A DNA stretch of 42,144 bases from Actinomycetota bacterium (GCA_035765775.1 DASTWV010000012.1:1-42144); one strand, 5' to 3'. Numbered from the stretch's first letter, positions 8,088 to 19,797 are shown. The notes: generated by a model not told the origin, from the letters alone. Numbers and translations: made by a program.

Positions 8088-8459
8088 TTAGTTGGAGGGG
8101 ACGTCGTTCTCGCCCTGGCCGCTGGCCTGGTCGGCGGTGGAGAGCTCGGTGTTGAGCTGCGCCAGGTCCTGGGCGATCGCCGCGTCGTCCTGGGTCTCGG
8201 CGGTCTGGTCCTGGGTGGTGCTGTCGGGGCTGGACTGCGCTCCCGCCGCCCCGCTGCCTGCGCCCGCGGCCGGGGACGGGGGAGGTACTGCCGGCACCGC
8301 GGTCGGCGCGCCCGCCGCCGGGGTGGCTCCGGAGTCGGCCCTCGCCGGTGCCGGAGGGGTGGTGTTGGCCGCCCGGGTGCCTGCAGTGCACCCGGCTGAC
8401 AGCACGGCGGCGCCCACCAGCACGCCGGCCCTCCAGATCCAGCTTCCGGTCTTGGCCAT
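8088..8459 (-). CDS. Small low-complexity lipoprotein
   Basis: A 123-residue predicted lipoprotein with an Arg/Lys-poor start, a hydrophobic stretch and a lipobox LSAGC (acylated Cys at residue 24). The mature part is Pro/Ala/Gly-rich, then Asp/Gln/Glu-rich, without a recognisable fold, so it is probably a disordered surface tether. The start is ATG with AAAGGAG six bases upstream. It is the first gene of a likely two-gene operon with the secreted helical protein and is divergent from glgX. The gap to glgX (8460-8649) contains a hairpin GGAAGC-TCGGT-GCTTCC at 8477-8493. Confidence 0.7.
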   Translation of the reverse strand: MAKTGSWIWRAGVLVGAAVLSAGCTAGTRAANTTPPAPARADSGATPAAGAPTAVPAVPPPSPAAGAGSGAAGAQSSPDSTTQDQTAETQDDAAIAQDLAQLNTELSTADQASGQGENDVPSN

Positions 8460-8649
8460 GTGCCACTCCTTTCGCGGGAAGCTCGGTGCTTCCATACGAG
8501 GAAGCGCCCAGAGCACCTCGGCGGATACGGCGGGTACGGTGAAAGCTCTGTGAAATGCAGGTGCGTTCGGCGTGAAGGCGGGTATGACAAGGGCGGCCGC
8601 CTGACGGGGGGCCCGCCCGGCGCGCCGAAGAAACGATGGGAGGACGCAG

Positions 8650-10787
<2,138 letters not shown>

Positions 10788-10791
<4 letters not shown>

Positions 10792-13478
10792 CGCACCTGC
10801 GGGCGACGTACCGGCTACAGCTCCGGCCCGAATTCGGCTTCGAGGACGCCGCCGCAGTCGTCTCGTACCTGGCTGAGCTCGGGGTGTCCCATGTCTACAC
10901 CTCGCCCCTCCTGCAGGCCGCTCCGGGGAGCACCCACGGCTACGACGTCGTCGACTACGGCTGGGTCTCGGAGGAGTTGGGGGGCTCCGCCGGGCTGGCC
11001 GGCCTGGAAGGCGCCGTGGCCGGGAGCGGGATGGGGATGGTCATCGACATCGTCCCGAACCACATGGCCACCGGGCCGGAGAACGCCTGGTGGTGGGATG
11101 TCCTGGAGAACGGCCCCGCCAGCCGGTACGCCTGCTGGTTCGACATCGACTGGCACGGCCCCGAGACCCGGCTGCACAACAAGGTGCTGCTGCCCATCCT
11201 CGAAAGCCACTACGGGCGCGTGCTGGAGGCCGGCAAGATCTCCGTGGTCCGCACCGGCGCGGTGTTCCAGGTGCACTGCCCGGGCCACCCGCTGCCGGTG
11301 ACCCCCGAGTCGCTGGACCTGCTCCTGCTGCTGGCGGCGATCACCTCAGGCTCCGGGGAGCTGGAGAGCATCGCCGCGGCCCTGGGTCGCCTGCCGCCGG
11401 GCACCGCTACCGACCCGGAGGCCGTGCGCGAGCGGTCCCGGGACGCCGAGGTCCTGCTGGGGTCGCTGGCCCGGCTGCTGGACGACCGGCCCGCCGTGGC
11501 GGCCGCGGTGGACGCCGCCCTGGCGCTCTTGAACGCCGACCCCGACACCCTCGATGTCTTCCTGGAGCGGCAGAACTACCGCCTGGCCTACTGGCGTACC
11601 GCCGGCCGGGACCTGCCCTACCGGCGCTTCTTCGACATCAACACCCTGGTGGGGCTCAACATGGAGCGGGAGGAGGTCTTCGCCGCCACCCACGCCCTCA
11701 TCGGCCGGTGGCTGGATGAGGGCCGGCTGGACGGTGTGCGCGTGGACCACCCGGACGGTCTGCGGGATCCTGAGGGGTACCTCGGGCGCCTGCGGGAGAA
11801 GGCGCCTGCGGGCTGGATCGTGGTCGAGAAGATCCTGGAGCAGACCCCGGAGGGCGAGGAGGCCCTGCGGGCCTCCTGGCCGGCCGACGGCACCACCGGC
11901 TACGAGTTCCTCAACCGGGTCAACGGCCTGTTCGTCGACCCGGCGGGCGAGCCGGCGCTGAGCGACCTGTACCTGGAGTTCAGCGGCGAGGTGCGCGACT
12001 TCGGTGAGGTCGCCCTCGCCTCGAAGCACGACGCCATGTCGAGCGTGCTGGCCAGCGACATCAACCGCCTGACCGAGCTCATGGTGCAGGTGTGCGAGCG
12101 CCACCGGCGCTACCGGGACTACACCCGCCACGAGCTACACGAGGCGCTGCGGGAGTTCCTCGCCTGCCTGCCGGTCTACCGCACCTACGTCGATGCCGAC
12201 CGGGACCGGCTGGCACCCGAGGACCGGTCGGTGGTCCTGGCCGCCGCCGAGCGCGCCCGGGCCCGGCGCAGCGACCTCGACCCCGAGCTGTTCGAGTTCC
12301 TCACCGCGGTCCTGACGCTGGTCCTGCGCGGCCCGCAGGAGACCGAGCTGGTCATGCGCCTGCAGCAGATCTCGGCGGCGGTGATGGCCAAGGGCGTCGA
12401 GGACACCGCGTTCTACCGCTACCACCGGCTGGTGTCCCTGAATGAGGTGGGCGGGTCCCCGGAACACTTCGGCGGCGACGTGGCGTCGTTCCATCGTGCC
12501 TGCCGGCGGGCTGCCGAGCGGTGGCCCCGGGCGATGCTGACCCTGGCCACCCACGACACCAAGCGGGGCCCGGACGTGCGCGCCCGGCTCAACGTGCTCT
12601 CCGAAATTCCCGACGCCTGGGCGGGGGCGGTCATCGAGTGGATGAAGCACAACGACCGCCACCGGTCGCCTCAGGGGGCAGCAGTATGGCCCGACCACAA
12701 CCTCGAGTACCTGCTCTACCAGACGCTGGTGGGAGCGTGGCCGCTCTCCGGGGACCGGGCGCTGGCCTACCTGCAGAAGGCGGCGAAGGAGGCCAAGGAG
12801 CACACGTCGTGGACCGATCCCAACCCCGAGTACGACGCCGGCCTGGAACATTTCGTACGCGAAGTACTGCGCGACGAGTGGTTCCTCCGGGAGCTGGAAG
12901 CCTTCGTGGGGCAGGTCCGCGGGCCGGGCTGGGTGAACGGCCTGGCGCAGATGCTGGTCCTGCTTACCGCCCCGGGGGTCCCCGATCTGTACCAGGGCAC
13001 CGAGCTCTGGGACCTGAGCCTGGTGGACCCCGACAACCGGCGCCCGGTCGACTACCCGCTGCGGGTCCGGATGCTGCAGCGCCTGGAGTCCGTACCGGCC
13101 GGGGGGCTGTGGGCCGAGGTGGAGTCGGGGCTGCCCAAGCTGGCGGTGGTCAGGGCGGCGCTGGACGTGCGGCGGCGGTTCCCGGCTGCCTTCGAGGGGT
13201 CCTATGAGCCGCTGGCGTCCGAGGGGGAAGCGGCTTCCCACGTGGTGGCATTCTGCCGGGGTGGGGAAGTGGTGACCGCCGTCCCGCGTCTGGTCATGGG
13301 CGTGCTGGGCGGGCGCGACGGCTGGGGCCTGCGCCCCGGCCCCGCCTGGCGCACCGCGCTGATCCTGCCGCCGGGCAGGTTCCGGGAGGCGATCTCGGGG
13401 CGGGTCTTCGAAGGGGGTGCCGCCCTGGGCGACCTGTGGGCCCACCTGCCGGTGGCGCTGCTGACCCGGGAATCGTGA
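10788..13478 (+). CDS. treY: Maltooligosyltrehalose synthase
   Basis: An 896-residue GH13 enzyme that isomerises the reducing-end alpha-1,4 bond of maltooligosaccharides to the alpha,alpha-1,1 bond of trehalose. Family signatures are the N-terminal [13 protein letters not shown] and the barrel residues Asp320 (VRVDHPDG), Glu347 (VVEKIL) and Asp590 (THDTKR). It is longer than many bacterial TreY proteins (about 700-800 residues), with the additional length spread between conserved blocks. The ATG overlaps the glgX stop. It ends by overlapping the GTG of treZ. It works with GlgX upstream and TreZ downstream in the cytoplasm. Confidence 0.97.
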
Positions 13479-15229
13479 CCCGCTTCGCCGTCTGGGCGCC
13501 CCAGGCCCGTGAGGGAGTGGCGCTCGTGGCCGGGGGCCGCCCGGTGCCGATGGCGCCCGCCGCGGGGGGCTGGTACGCCCTGGAGGTGCCGGCCGGGGCG
13601 GGATCGGGGACCGAGTACCGCTTTGCGCTCGACGGCGGCCCTCCGCTGGCCGACCCCCGCTCGCCGTGGCAACCGCACGGCATCGACGGCCCCTCCCGGG
13701 CGGTGGACCACTCGGCGCACACCTGGACGGACGCCGGCTGGCGGGGTGCCACCATGGCGTGGCTGTCGGGCGGGGCCATCTATGAGCTCCATGTCGGCAC
13801 CTTCACGCCCGAGGGGACCTTCGAGGCCGCCATCGCCCACCTGGACCACCTGGTGGCGCTGGGCGTCCGGGCGGTGGAGCTGATGCCGGTGGCGGAGTTC
13901 TCCGGGGACCACGGCTGGGGCTACGACGGCGTGTTCCTCTTCGCCCCGCACCACGCCTACGGGGGCCCCGAAGGACTGAAGCGCCTGGTGGATGCCTGCC
14001 ACCGGGCGGGCCTGGCGGTGCTGATCGACGTCGTCTACAACCACCTCGGGCCCGCGGGCAACGTCCTGGCGCAGTTCGGGCCGTACTTCACCGACCGGTA
14101 CGCCACCCCCTGGGGCTCGGCCGTGAACCTCGACGGGCCGGGCAGCGACGAGGTCCGGCGCTTCTTCATCGACAACGTGCTCATGTGGTTGCGGGACTAC
14201 CACGCCGACGGGCTGCGGATCGACGCGGTCCACGCCATCGTCGACACCTCCGCGGTGCACCTGCTGGAGGAGATGGCCGGAGCCGTGGCGGGCCTGGAGG
14301 GCGAGGTCGGCCGTTCCCTGGTGCTGATCGCCGAGAGTGACCTCAACGACCCCCGCGTCGTCCGCCCCGAGGCCCTGGGCGGCTACGGCTTGGACGGCGT
14401 GTGGAACGAGGACTTCCACCACGCCCTGCACGCCGCCCTCACCGGCGAGCAGGCGGGCTACTACCAGGACTTCGGGCCGCTGAGCGACGTCTGTGCCTGC
14501 CTGGAGCGGGGGGCGGTGTATGACGGGCGTGTCTCGCGGTTCCGGGGCCGGCGCCACGGGCGGCCCTTCGACGGGGTGGCGGGGCGCTCCTTCGTGGGGT
14601 TCGTGCAGAACCACGACCAGGTGGGCAACCGGGCGGTGGGGGACCGGCTGGCCGCCCTGGTGCCCATCGGGCGCCTGAAGATCGCCGCCGCCCTCGTGGT
14701 GCTCTCGCCCTTCGTGCCCATGGTGTTCATGGGCGAGGAGTGGGGGGCCTCGACGCCGTTCCAGTACTTCACCGACCACCGGGACCCCGAGCTGGGCGCC
14801 GCGGTCTCCTCCGGCCGGCGCCGGGAGTTCGCCGCCTTCGCCGGTATGTCCCCCGACGAGATCCCCGACCCGCAGGACCCGGCCACCTTCGAGCGCTCCA
14901 AGCTGCGCTGGGCCGAGCTGGGCGAGCCGGCGCACGGCCAGCTGCTGACGTGGCACCGCAGCCTCCTGGAGCTGCGCCGCAGCCTGCCCGACCTGGCGGG
15001 CGGGCCGTTGTCCGCCGTCGAAGCGTCATGCCGGGACGATGCCGAGGAGCGCTGGATCCGCATGCGCCGGGGTGCGGTGGAGGTGGCGGCGAACCTCGGG
15101 CCCGCGCTGGTGGAGCTGCCGGTGCCCGGCCAGGGCCGGCTGGCGCTGGTGTCGGCGCCCGGGATCTCGCTGGTGCAGGGGCGCCTGTCCCTGCCACCGG
15201 ATACGGTGGCCGTGGTGGTGGGGACGTGA
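13475..15229 (+). CDS. treZ: Malto-oligosyltrehalose trehalohydrolase
   Basis: A 584-residue GH13 enzyme that releases free trehalose from maltooligosyltrehalose, the last step of the TreY-TreZ route. Domains: a short N-terminal beta domain (FAVWAPQA...), then the barrel with Asp250 (LRIDAVHAI), Glu287 (LIAESDLN) and Asp381 (QNHDQVGNR), and a C-terminal beta domain. Length is normal for the family. The start is the GTG that overlaps the treY stop (GTGA); an upstream ATG inside treY would add 13 non-conserved residues. It ends 88 bases before the convergent methyltransferase. No TreS or OtsAB gene is seen in the window. Confidence 0.97.
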   Translation: MTRFAVWAPQAREGVALVAGGRPVPMAPAAGGWYALEVPAGAGSGTEYRFALDGGPPLADPRSPWQPHGIDGPSRAVDHSAHTWTDAGWRGATMAWLSGGAIYELHVGTFTPEGTFEAAIAHLDHLVALGVRAVELMPVAEFSGDHGWGYDGVFLFAPHHAYGGPEGLKRLVDACHRAGLAVLIDVVYNHLGPAGNVLAQFGPYFTDRYATPWGSAVNLDGPGSDEVRRFFIDNVLMWLRDYHADGLRIDAVHAIVDTSAVHLLEEMAGAVAGLEGEVGRSLVLIAESDLNDPRVVRPEALGGYGLDGVWNEDFHHALHAALTGEQAGYYQDFGPLSDVCACLERGAVYDGRVSRFRGRRHGRPFDGVAGRSFVGFVQNHDQVGNRAVGDRLAALVPIGRLKIAAALVVLSPFVPMVFMGEEWGASTPFQYFTDHRDPELGAAVSSGRRREFAAFAGMSPDEIPDPQDPATFERSKLRWAELGEPAHGQLLTWHRSLLELRRSLPDLAGGPLSAVEASCRDDAEERWIRMRRGAVEVAANLGPALVELPVPGQGRLALVSAPGISLVQGRLSLPPDTVAVVVGT

Positions 15230-15292
15230 GGTCACGTTCTTCGTGACGCTGGCTGCCGGCAGGCGCTGACGACCGATCGCCGGGCCGGCGAA

Positions 15293-15331
15293 GCCCCCTC
15301 AGGCCTTCCGGGCCCCCTCAGGCCTTCCGGG
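15293..15331. repeat. 19-bp tandem duplication across a stop codon
   Basis: Two copies with a 19-base period, unit CCCCCTCAGGCCTTCCGGG, starting at 15294 and 15313. The unit contains the TGA stop and last codons of the minus-strand methyltransferase, so the gene ends in two successive copies of its own 3' tip. The most likely origin is replication slippage. Confidence 0.85.
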
Positions 15332-16061
15332 CCATGATGTTCAGCCGCACATAGTCCAGCTCCAGTGCCGGGAGGCGGTCCGCCACCGCCGCCACGAAGG
15401 CTCCGTGCTCTTCGGGCGGCCGTACCCGCAACTGCGGCCACAGCACCACTGTCGCCAGGAAACGCTCCAGGTCCTCCCGGGTGGCATAGGGCGTCGGTTC
15501 GGGGTGCAGCCAGGTCTCGACGTCCACGAAGCCGGCCCGCTGGAGCCGCTCGGCGGTCAGCTCGGCGGTGGCGTACTGCTTCGGGTACGCCTCTCCCGGC
15601 GCCACCTGATCCAGTGCCCGGTACACGCTGGCGATGTTGCCCGCCCCGCCGCACTGCGCCACCAGGGCGCCGCCCGGCCGGACCACCCGGGCAAGGTGAC
15701 CGAACAGCGCCTGGTGGTCCGGGATCCAGTGGAAGGTGGCCGTGGACACGATGGCGTCGAGGCACCCGGTCGCCAGCGGCAGGTGCTGGCGGAGATCGGC
15801 GTGCAGGAAGGACAGGCGGCCGGCCGAGCCCGCCAGGCGCTCCCGGGCTTGGCCGAGCATGGCCGCCGACCCGTCCAGGGCAACCACCCGGCCGTGGGGA
15901 AGCAGGTCCAGCACCCCGGCGGTCACCCGCCCGGTGCCGCACCCGGCGTCGAGCACCGTCTCGTCGCCGTCCAGCGCCAGGCGACCGATGACGGCCTGAC
16001 CCCAGCGGGCCTGCGGGTCGGCGATGCGGTCGTAGGTGGCGGCGTCCCACTCGTGCGGCAT
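15318..16061 (-). CDS. Class I SAM methyltransferase (trans-aconitate methyltransferase-like)
   Basis: A 247-residue SAM-dependent methyltransferase. Motif I is VLDAGCGTGRVT, followed by VVALDGSAAML and the later SFLHADL and HWIPDHQALF. The N-terminus MPHEWDAATYDRIADPQ is shared by Tam-like and small-molecule methyltransferases of actinobacteria; the substrate cannot be inferred. I chose the ATG at 16059-16061 because homologues start there and a TAnnnT box lies six bases upstream, fitting a leaderless mRNA; an upstream TTG at 16145 would add 28 unconserved residues. The 3' end lies in a tandem duplication. It is divergent from the zinc peptidase gene. Confidence 0.85.
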   Translation of the reverse strand: MPHEWDAATYDRIADPQARWGQAVIGRLALDGDETVLDAGCGTGRVTAGVLDLLPHGRVVALDGSAAMLGQARERLAGSAGRLSFLHADLRQHLPLATGCLDAIVSTATFHWIPDHQALFGHLARVVRPGGALVAQCGGAGNIASVYRALDQVAPGEAYPKQYATAELTAERLQRAGFVDVETWLHPEPTPYATREDLERFLATVVLWPQLRVRPPEEHGAFVAAVADRLPALELDYVRLNIMARKA

Positions 16062-16067
16062 GGCGCC

Positions 16068-16073
16068 ACGGTA
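16068..16073 (-). promoter_or_regulatory. -10 box of a probable leaderless methyltransferase promoter
   Basis: TACCGT on the minus strand ends six bases before the ATG at 16061. No Shine-Dalgarno sequence lies between them. Confidence 0.35.
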
Positions 16074-16256
16074 TCCGGCGGCCGCCCCCGGGGTGGCGTG
16101 GTCGGGCACTGCCACCCACGCCGGGCGGGGGAGGCCGGCGCACAATGGCAGGTGTCCCTAGGGAGATTTTCGGCAGGGAAAGGCAACGATCCCACCCGGG
16201 CCCGGGTTCCTGGCCCGACGCGGGCGGACCCCGCCCCCCACGGCCAGCTGGTCTCC

Positions 16257-17024
16257 TTGAAGAAAGCAACCGCCTGGGTGGCCATCCCGCTGGCCGTGGT
16301 CGTGGCCATCCTGGCCGCGCTCCTGCTCCCACGGGCCTTCCGCACCCCGCTGCTGGACCGGCTGCCCCCGCCACCGGGGCGGCCGGCCACCAGCCGGCTG
16401 ACCGGGATGCCCGACCCGCAGGCCGACCCGACCGGGTTTGCCGGGGCGCTGGCGGCCCGGCTGAACGCCTTCTGGGGCAACGAGTTCCCCGCCATCGGCC
16501 GGCCGTACCGGGCGCCTACCCTGGACCGGTTCGCCGACGCCACCTCGCTGCCCTGCTTTCCGTTGATGGACTTCAACGACGGGCCGCCCTACTACTGCTT
16601 CCTGAATGACACCGTGTACGTCCCCCAGCAGTACGTCTCCGACCTGGCCGGCTCCCCCGGGGTCAGCGGCACGGTGGCGGTGGCCTACAGCCTGGCCCAC
16701 GAGTTCGCCCACCACGTCCAGCACCTCAGCGGGCTGGGGGCGACCGTGGAGGACTCGGAGGCCAAGCCGGGCGCCGCCGCCCGCCGGGCGCTGGTCAGCT
16801 ACGAGCTCCAGGCCGACTGCCTGGCCGGGCTGTTCCTGCGCACCGTGCTGGCGCCGGGCTCGGTCGACCAGACCGCGCTGGCGGCGGCCCAGACCGCGGC
16901 CATCGAGATCCACGGCCCCGAGGGTGGGGCCTCGCTCGACACCCACGGCACGCTGGAGCAGCGCCACCGGGCCCTGTGGGCCGGCTTCCAGACCGGGCGG
17001 GGGGTCACGTGCCAGGCCCTCTAG
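16257..17024 (+). CDS. Membrane-anchored neutral zinc metallopeptidase (YpfJ-like)
   Basis: A 255-residue protein with an N-terminal membrane segment (WVAIPLAVVVAILAALLL), a Pro-rich linker and a zinc peptidase domain. It has the HEFAHH form of HExxH in SLAHEFAHHVQHL and the downstream SYELQADCLAG motif that supplies the third ligand in this family. The catalytic domain probably faces outward. The start is not well marked: I use the TTG at 16257-16259 (giving MKKATAWVAIPL), since it puts Lys-Lys directly before the membrane segment, although no clear ribosome binding site is seen. The family is known by sequence and its substrate is unknown. The gap of 195 bases to the divergent methyltransferase shows no other gene. 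Confidence 0.8.
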   Translation: MKKATAWVAIPLAVVVAILAALLLPRAFRTPLLDRLPPPPGRPATSRLTGMPDPQADPTGFAGALAARLNAFWGNEFPAIGRPYRAPTLDRFADATSLPCFPLMDFNDGPPYYCFLNDTVYVPQQYVSDLAGSPGVSGTVAVAYSLAHEFAHHVQHLSGLGATVEDSEAKPGAAARRALVSYELQADCLAGLFLRTVLAPGSVDQTALAAAQTAAIEIHGPEGGASLDTHGTLEQRHRALWAGFQTGRGVTCQAL

Positions 17025-17123
17025 GCCATCCGCTATCCTCCGCATCGATCCGAGCACCACAGCCCCCAGCCCACCCGTTCCGACGACGGGGCACCACGAC
17101 CGGACCGATGCCGGGAGGTCCCA

Positions 17124-17966
17124 TTGGAGTTTGCGCTGGTCCCGGACCCAGCCGCCTACGCCGACCGGGTCGAGCCCTTCCTGCTGGCCGACGAGGTGCT
17201 GCACAACCTCGCCCTCGGGATCATCGCCAATGCCGGGCCCGACACGGTCCTGGCGCTGGTCGAGCGCACGGGGGAGGGAGAGGGGGCGGTGGCGTGCGCC
17301 GCGGTGATGGTGCCGCCCCGGAACCTCGTGGTGTCGCGCTCGCCGACTGTCGGCGCGCTGGCGGTCCTGGCCCACGGGCTGCACGACGCCGGGATCGCTC
17401 TCCCTGGGGTGGTCGGACCGGCGGCCGAGGCGCTGTCCTTCGCGGGCACCTGGCGGGGGGTAGCCCTGCAGCCCGTCCACCGGCGCAGCGCCATGCAGCT
17501 CTACCGGGCGGATGCCGTACGCGACCCGGCGCACCGGGCCGCCGGGAGGGTCCGGGCGGCCACCCGCCGCGACGCCGACCTCGTCGCCCGCTGGATCACC
17601 GCGTTCAACGAGGAGGCCCTGCCCGACGCCGCCCATGACCCGGCAGCCGCCCGCCGGATGGCGGAGGACCACATCGACCGGGGGTACCTGTGGCTGTGGG
17701 ACGACGGGGAGCCGGTGGCCATGACCGCGGTGGGTGGGTCCACCCGGCACGGCGCCCGGGTCTACGCGGTGTACACCCCGCCGGCGCACCGGCGCCGGGG
17801 CTACGCCGCCACCCTGGTGGCCGAGGTGACCCGCCAGCTCCTGGCGTCGGGCAAGCACTGGGCATGCCTGTTCGCCGACATGATGAATCCCACGACCAAC
17901 CACATCTACCAGGAGATCGGCTACCGCCCGGTGGCGGCCTTCGACGACTACCGCTTCGGGCCCTGA
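17124..17966 (+). CDS. GNAT family N-acetyltransferase
   Basis: A 280-residue protein with an N-terminal domain of unclear role (about residues 1-140) and a C-terminal GNAT domain. The acetyl-CoA-binding motif is VYTPPAHRRRGYAATLVAEV, with the usual Arg/Gly-rich turn, followed by ADMMNPTTNHIYQEIGYRPV, typical of this fold. The acceptor substrate is unknown. The start is TTG with GGGAGG five bases upstream. A TATCCT box at 17034-17039 could be its -10 element. It converges on the ion channel gene; the 85 bases between them hold a short hairpin (CCTCC-CCAT-GGAGG) followed by a T-rich patch that may terminate transcription. Confidence 0.85.
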   Translation: MEFALVPDPAAYADRVEPFLLADEVLHNLALGIIANAGPDTVLALVERTGEGEGAVACAAVMVPPRNLVVSRSPTVGALAVLAHGLHDAGIALPGVVGPAAEALSFAGTWRGVALQPVHRRSAMQLYRADAVRDPAHRAAGRVRAATRRDADLVARWITAFNEEALPDAAHDPAAARRMAEDHIDRGYLWLWDDGEPVAMTAVGGSTRHGARVYAVYTPPAHRRRGYAATLVAEVTRQLLASGKHWACLFADMMNPTTNHIYQEIGYRPVAAFDDYRFGP

Positions 17967-18051
17967 GCCCGGCATCCGGCCGTTGGCCGCCTCCCCATGG
18001 AGGTACCGCTCTGCGTTTCTGTATACATATGGAGCCCCCCCGTGCGGTGCC

Positions 18052-19179
18052 CTAGTGCTGGCGGGGGCTGGGCCCGCGCCGCATCCACCGGCGGGCGGGG
18101 CGGCCCTCCCAGGCGGTCACCTCCCAGTTGTCGGACGCCTCCTCGGCGGGCATCCACGCCGGCAGTGGCATCCGGAGGTGGGCGGAGAGCGCCCGCAGGT
18201 AGGGCTCGTAGGTGGCCCGGAGCGATCGGAGCTCCTCGCCAGCGCGCTCGCCCGCCGCCGGGGTCAGCCCGCTCTCGGAGATGTGGCGGCGCAGGCGGTC
18301 CAGCCCTTCGGGGGGGAGCCGGTCCACGCCGCCCCGCACCGGTGGGGTGCCGAGGATCGCGGCCAGGTCCACCGCGGCATGGCGGGCCATGGCGAAGGTG
18401 AGTCTGGCCTGGCTGTCGGTGATCTCCGCCATCCCCGCCATGACCAGGGCGCAGGCGTCCAGGATGACGGTGAGGGCGGAGAGCCAGGACTGGTTGTCGT
18501 GCTGGGACCGGAAGTAGGCCAGCACGGGATAGGAGAGGTGGCTCTCCAGGAGCTCGGCGCACCACAGCTCCCACTCCCGCAGGAACTGCAGGCCGGACTC
18601 GGCGTAGACCGGCCCCCGGCGGCCGAGCAGCTCCCCCGCACTGGGCGGTGAGCCCGCCCGTTCGTCCAGCAGGGAGATGCGCACCTCCCGCCGGGAGAAG
18701 GACTGGTACAGCACCGGCAGGTACGAGATGACCAGGGCGAGGAACGCCAGCCCGGCGCCCGCCTCGGCCACGGTCACGAGCCGGCCCAGACGGTTCGCCG
18801 GGGTGATGTCGCCCAGCCCGAGCGTGAAGAACGTGCTGGCGCTCAGGTACACGAGGCTGAGGAAGGTGTGCGCCCCGGCGGCATGGACCCGCCCGACGCC
18901 CTCGATCATGAGGGCGAAGCCCAGGATCAGCCCCCCGCCCCACACCGCCAGCAGGAACAGGAGGGAGAGCGGGCCGTAGTAGCTGAGGTAGGTTTCCCGC
19001 CGGGGCGTGGTCCGGGGGACCCGGGCGCCCAGCGTCCACAGGCTCCAGGTCGTCCGGTAGAACGCCCGGGCGATACGGAAGCGTCGGGAGACCCGCCGGG
19101 GCAGGATCAGGGTCTCGAAGGCATCCCAGAACACCACCAGGACCAGGGCGACACCAAGCGCGCCCAGCAGGATCTTCAC
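18052..19179 (-). CDS. Two-TM ion channel protein with TLGLGD filter
   Basis: A 375-residue membrane protein of the Ion_trans_2 potassium channel type. An N-terminal hydrophobic segment (residues 3-18) and a helix at about 71-92 precede a pore loop with filter-like T119-L-G-L-G-D124; another membrane helix (about 137-158) follows, then a cytoplasmic domain of about 215 residues. The classic filter is TVGYGD, so Val is replaced by Leu and Tyr by Leu. The start is GTG with no clear ribosome binding site. It lies 63 bases downstream of a marR gene on the same strand and is probably co-transcribed. Ion selectivity cannot be told from sequence. Confidence 0.8.
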   Translation of the reverse strand: MKILLGALGVALVLVVFWDAFETLILPRRVSRRFRIARAFYRTTWSLWTLGARVPRTTPRRETYLSYYGPLSLLFLLAVWGGGLILGFALMIEGVGRVHAAGAHTFLSLVYLSASTFFTLGLGDITPANRLGRLVTVAEAGAGLAFLALVISYLPVLYQSFSRREVRISLLDERAGSPPSAGELLGRRGPVYAESGLQFLREWELWCAELLESHLSYPVLAYFRSQHDNQSWLSALTVILDACALVMAGMAEITDSQARLTFAMARHAAVDLAAILGTPPVRGGVDRLPPEGLDRLRRHISESGLTPAAGERAGEELRSLRATYEPYLRALSAHLRMPLPAWMPAEEASDNWEVTAWEGRPARRWMRRGPSPRQH

Positions 19180-19242
19180 AGCGCAAGCATCGCGGGTTGT
19201 CGCGGTCGTCGCGGTCCCGCGGGAGCCGGTGCCCGGGCGGTG

Positions 19243-19710
19243 TCAGGCCCCGCGGCACCCGTACTGGGCGAGGTGGTCCTCGATCTTGCCGAGGGCCTGG
19301 ACGAAGGCGTCCCGCTCGCTCTCCGACAGGCAGGCGAGCAGCTCGGCCATCATGCGGCACTGCTCGGGCATCAGTCGATCCATCAGGGAGCGGCCCTCAT
19401 CGGTCAGCTCGATGAGGAGCATGCGCCGGTCGTCGGGATGGGCCTGGCGGCGCACGAGCTGGCGGCGCTCCAGCGAGTCGATCAGCCCGGTGACCGTCCC
19501 GCGGGTGACGAGGAGCTCCTCGCCGATCTCGCACGGGGACAGCGAGCGCTCCGCCCGCAACAGGACCGTCAGGACGTTGACCGTTGCGACACTGAGGCCG
19601 AAGGGCCGGACCTGGCCGTTGAGCCTCCCGGCCAGCATCCCCTCCGTACGCTGCAGGCGCTGGACGCACTCCACCGAGCTGCGGTGGGTGTCGCTGGTCT
19701 GCGTGTCCAT
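19243..19710 (-). CDS. MarR family transcriptional regulator
   Basis: A 155-residue winged-helix regulator. The recognition region is LSPCEIGEELLVTRGTVTGLIDSLERRQLV, followed by the wing HPDDRRMLLIELTDEG and a dimerisation helix. The ligand is unknown. I use the ATG at 19708-19710, nine bases after GGAGG; an ATG three codons upstream is too close to that site. The ion channel gene follows in the same direction after 63 bases, so it is the likely target together with autoregulation. A perfect palindrome and a TAACAT box lie upstream. Confidence 0.9.
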   Translation of the reverse strand: MDTQTSDTHRSSVECVQRLQRTEGMLAGRLNGQVRPFGLSVATVNVLTVLLRAERSLSPCEIGEELLVTRGTVTGLIDSLERRQLVRRQAHPDDRRMLLIELTDEGRSLMDRLMPEQCRMMAELLACLSESERDAFVQALGKIEDHLAQYGCRGA

Positions 19711-19773
19711 GGTTGCCATCCTCCGTTCCCCGGCCCCCAGCCGTCCAGGACTGCGGCCGCGGCCTTCCGCACG

Positions 19774-19797
19774 ATGTTATTCACCCTCCCTTAAGGG
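19774..19797 (-). promoter_or_regulatory. Candidate marR promoter with palindromic operator
   Basis: The perfect palindrome CCCTTAAGGG (19788-19797) lies eight bases upstream of a TAACAT -10-like box (19774-19779) read on the minus strand. This puts the palindrome in the -35/-10 spacer, where a repressor would block RNA polymerase. That MarR binds here is inference. Confidence 0.4.
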
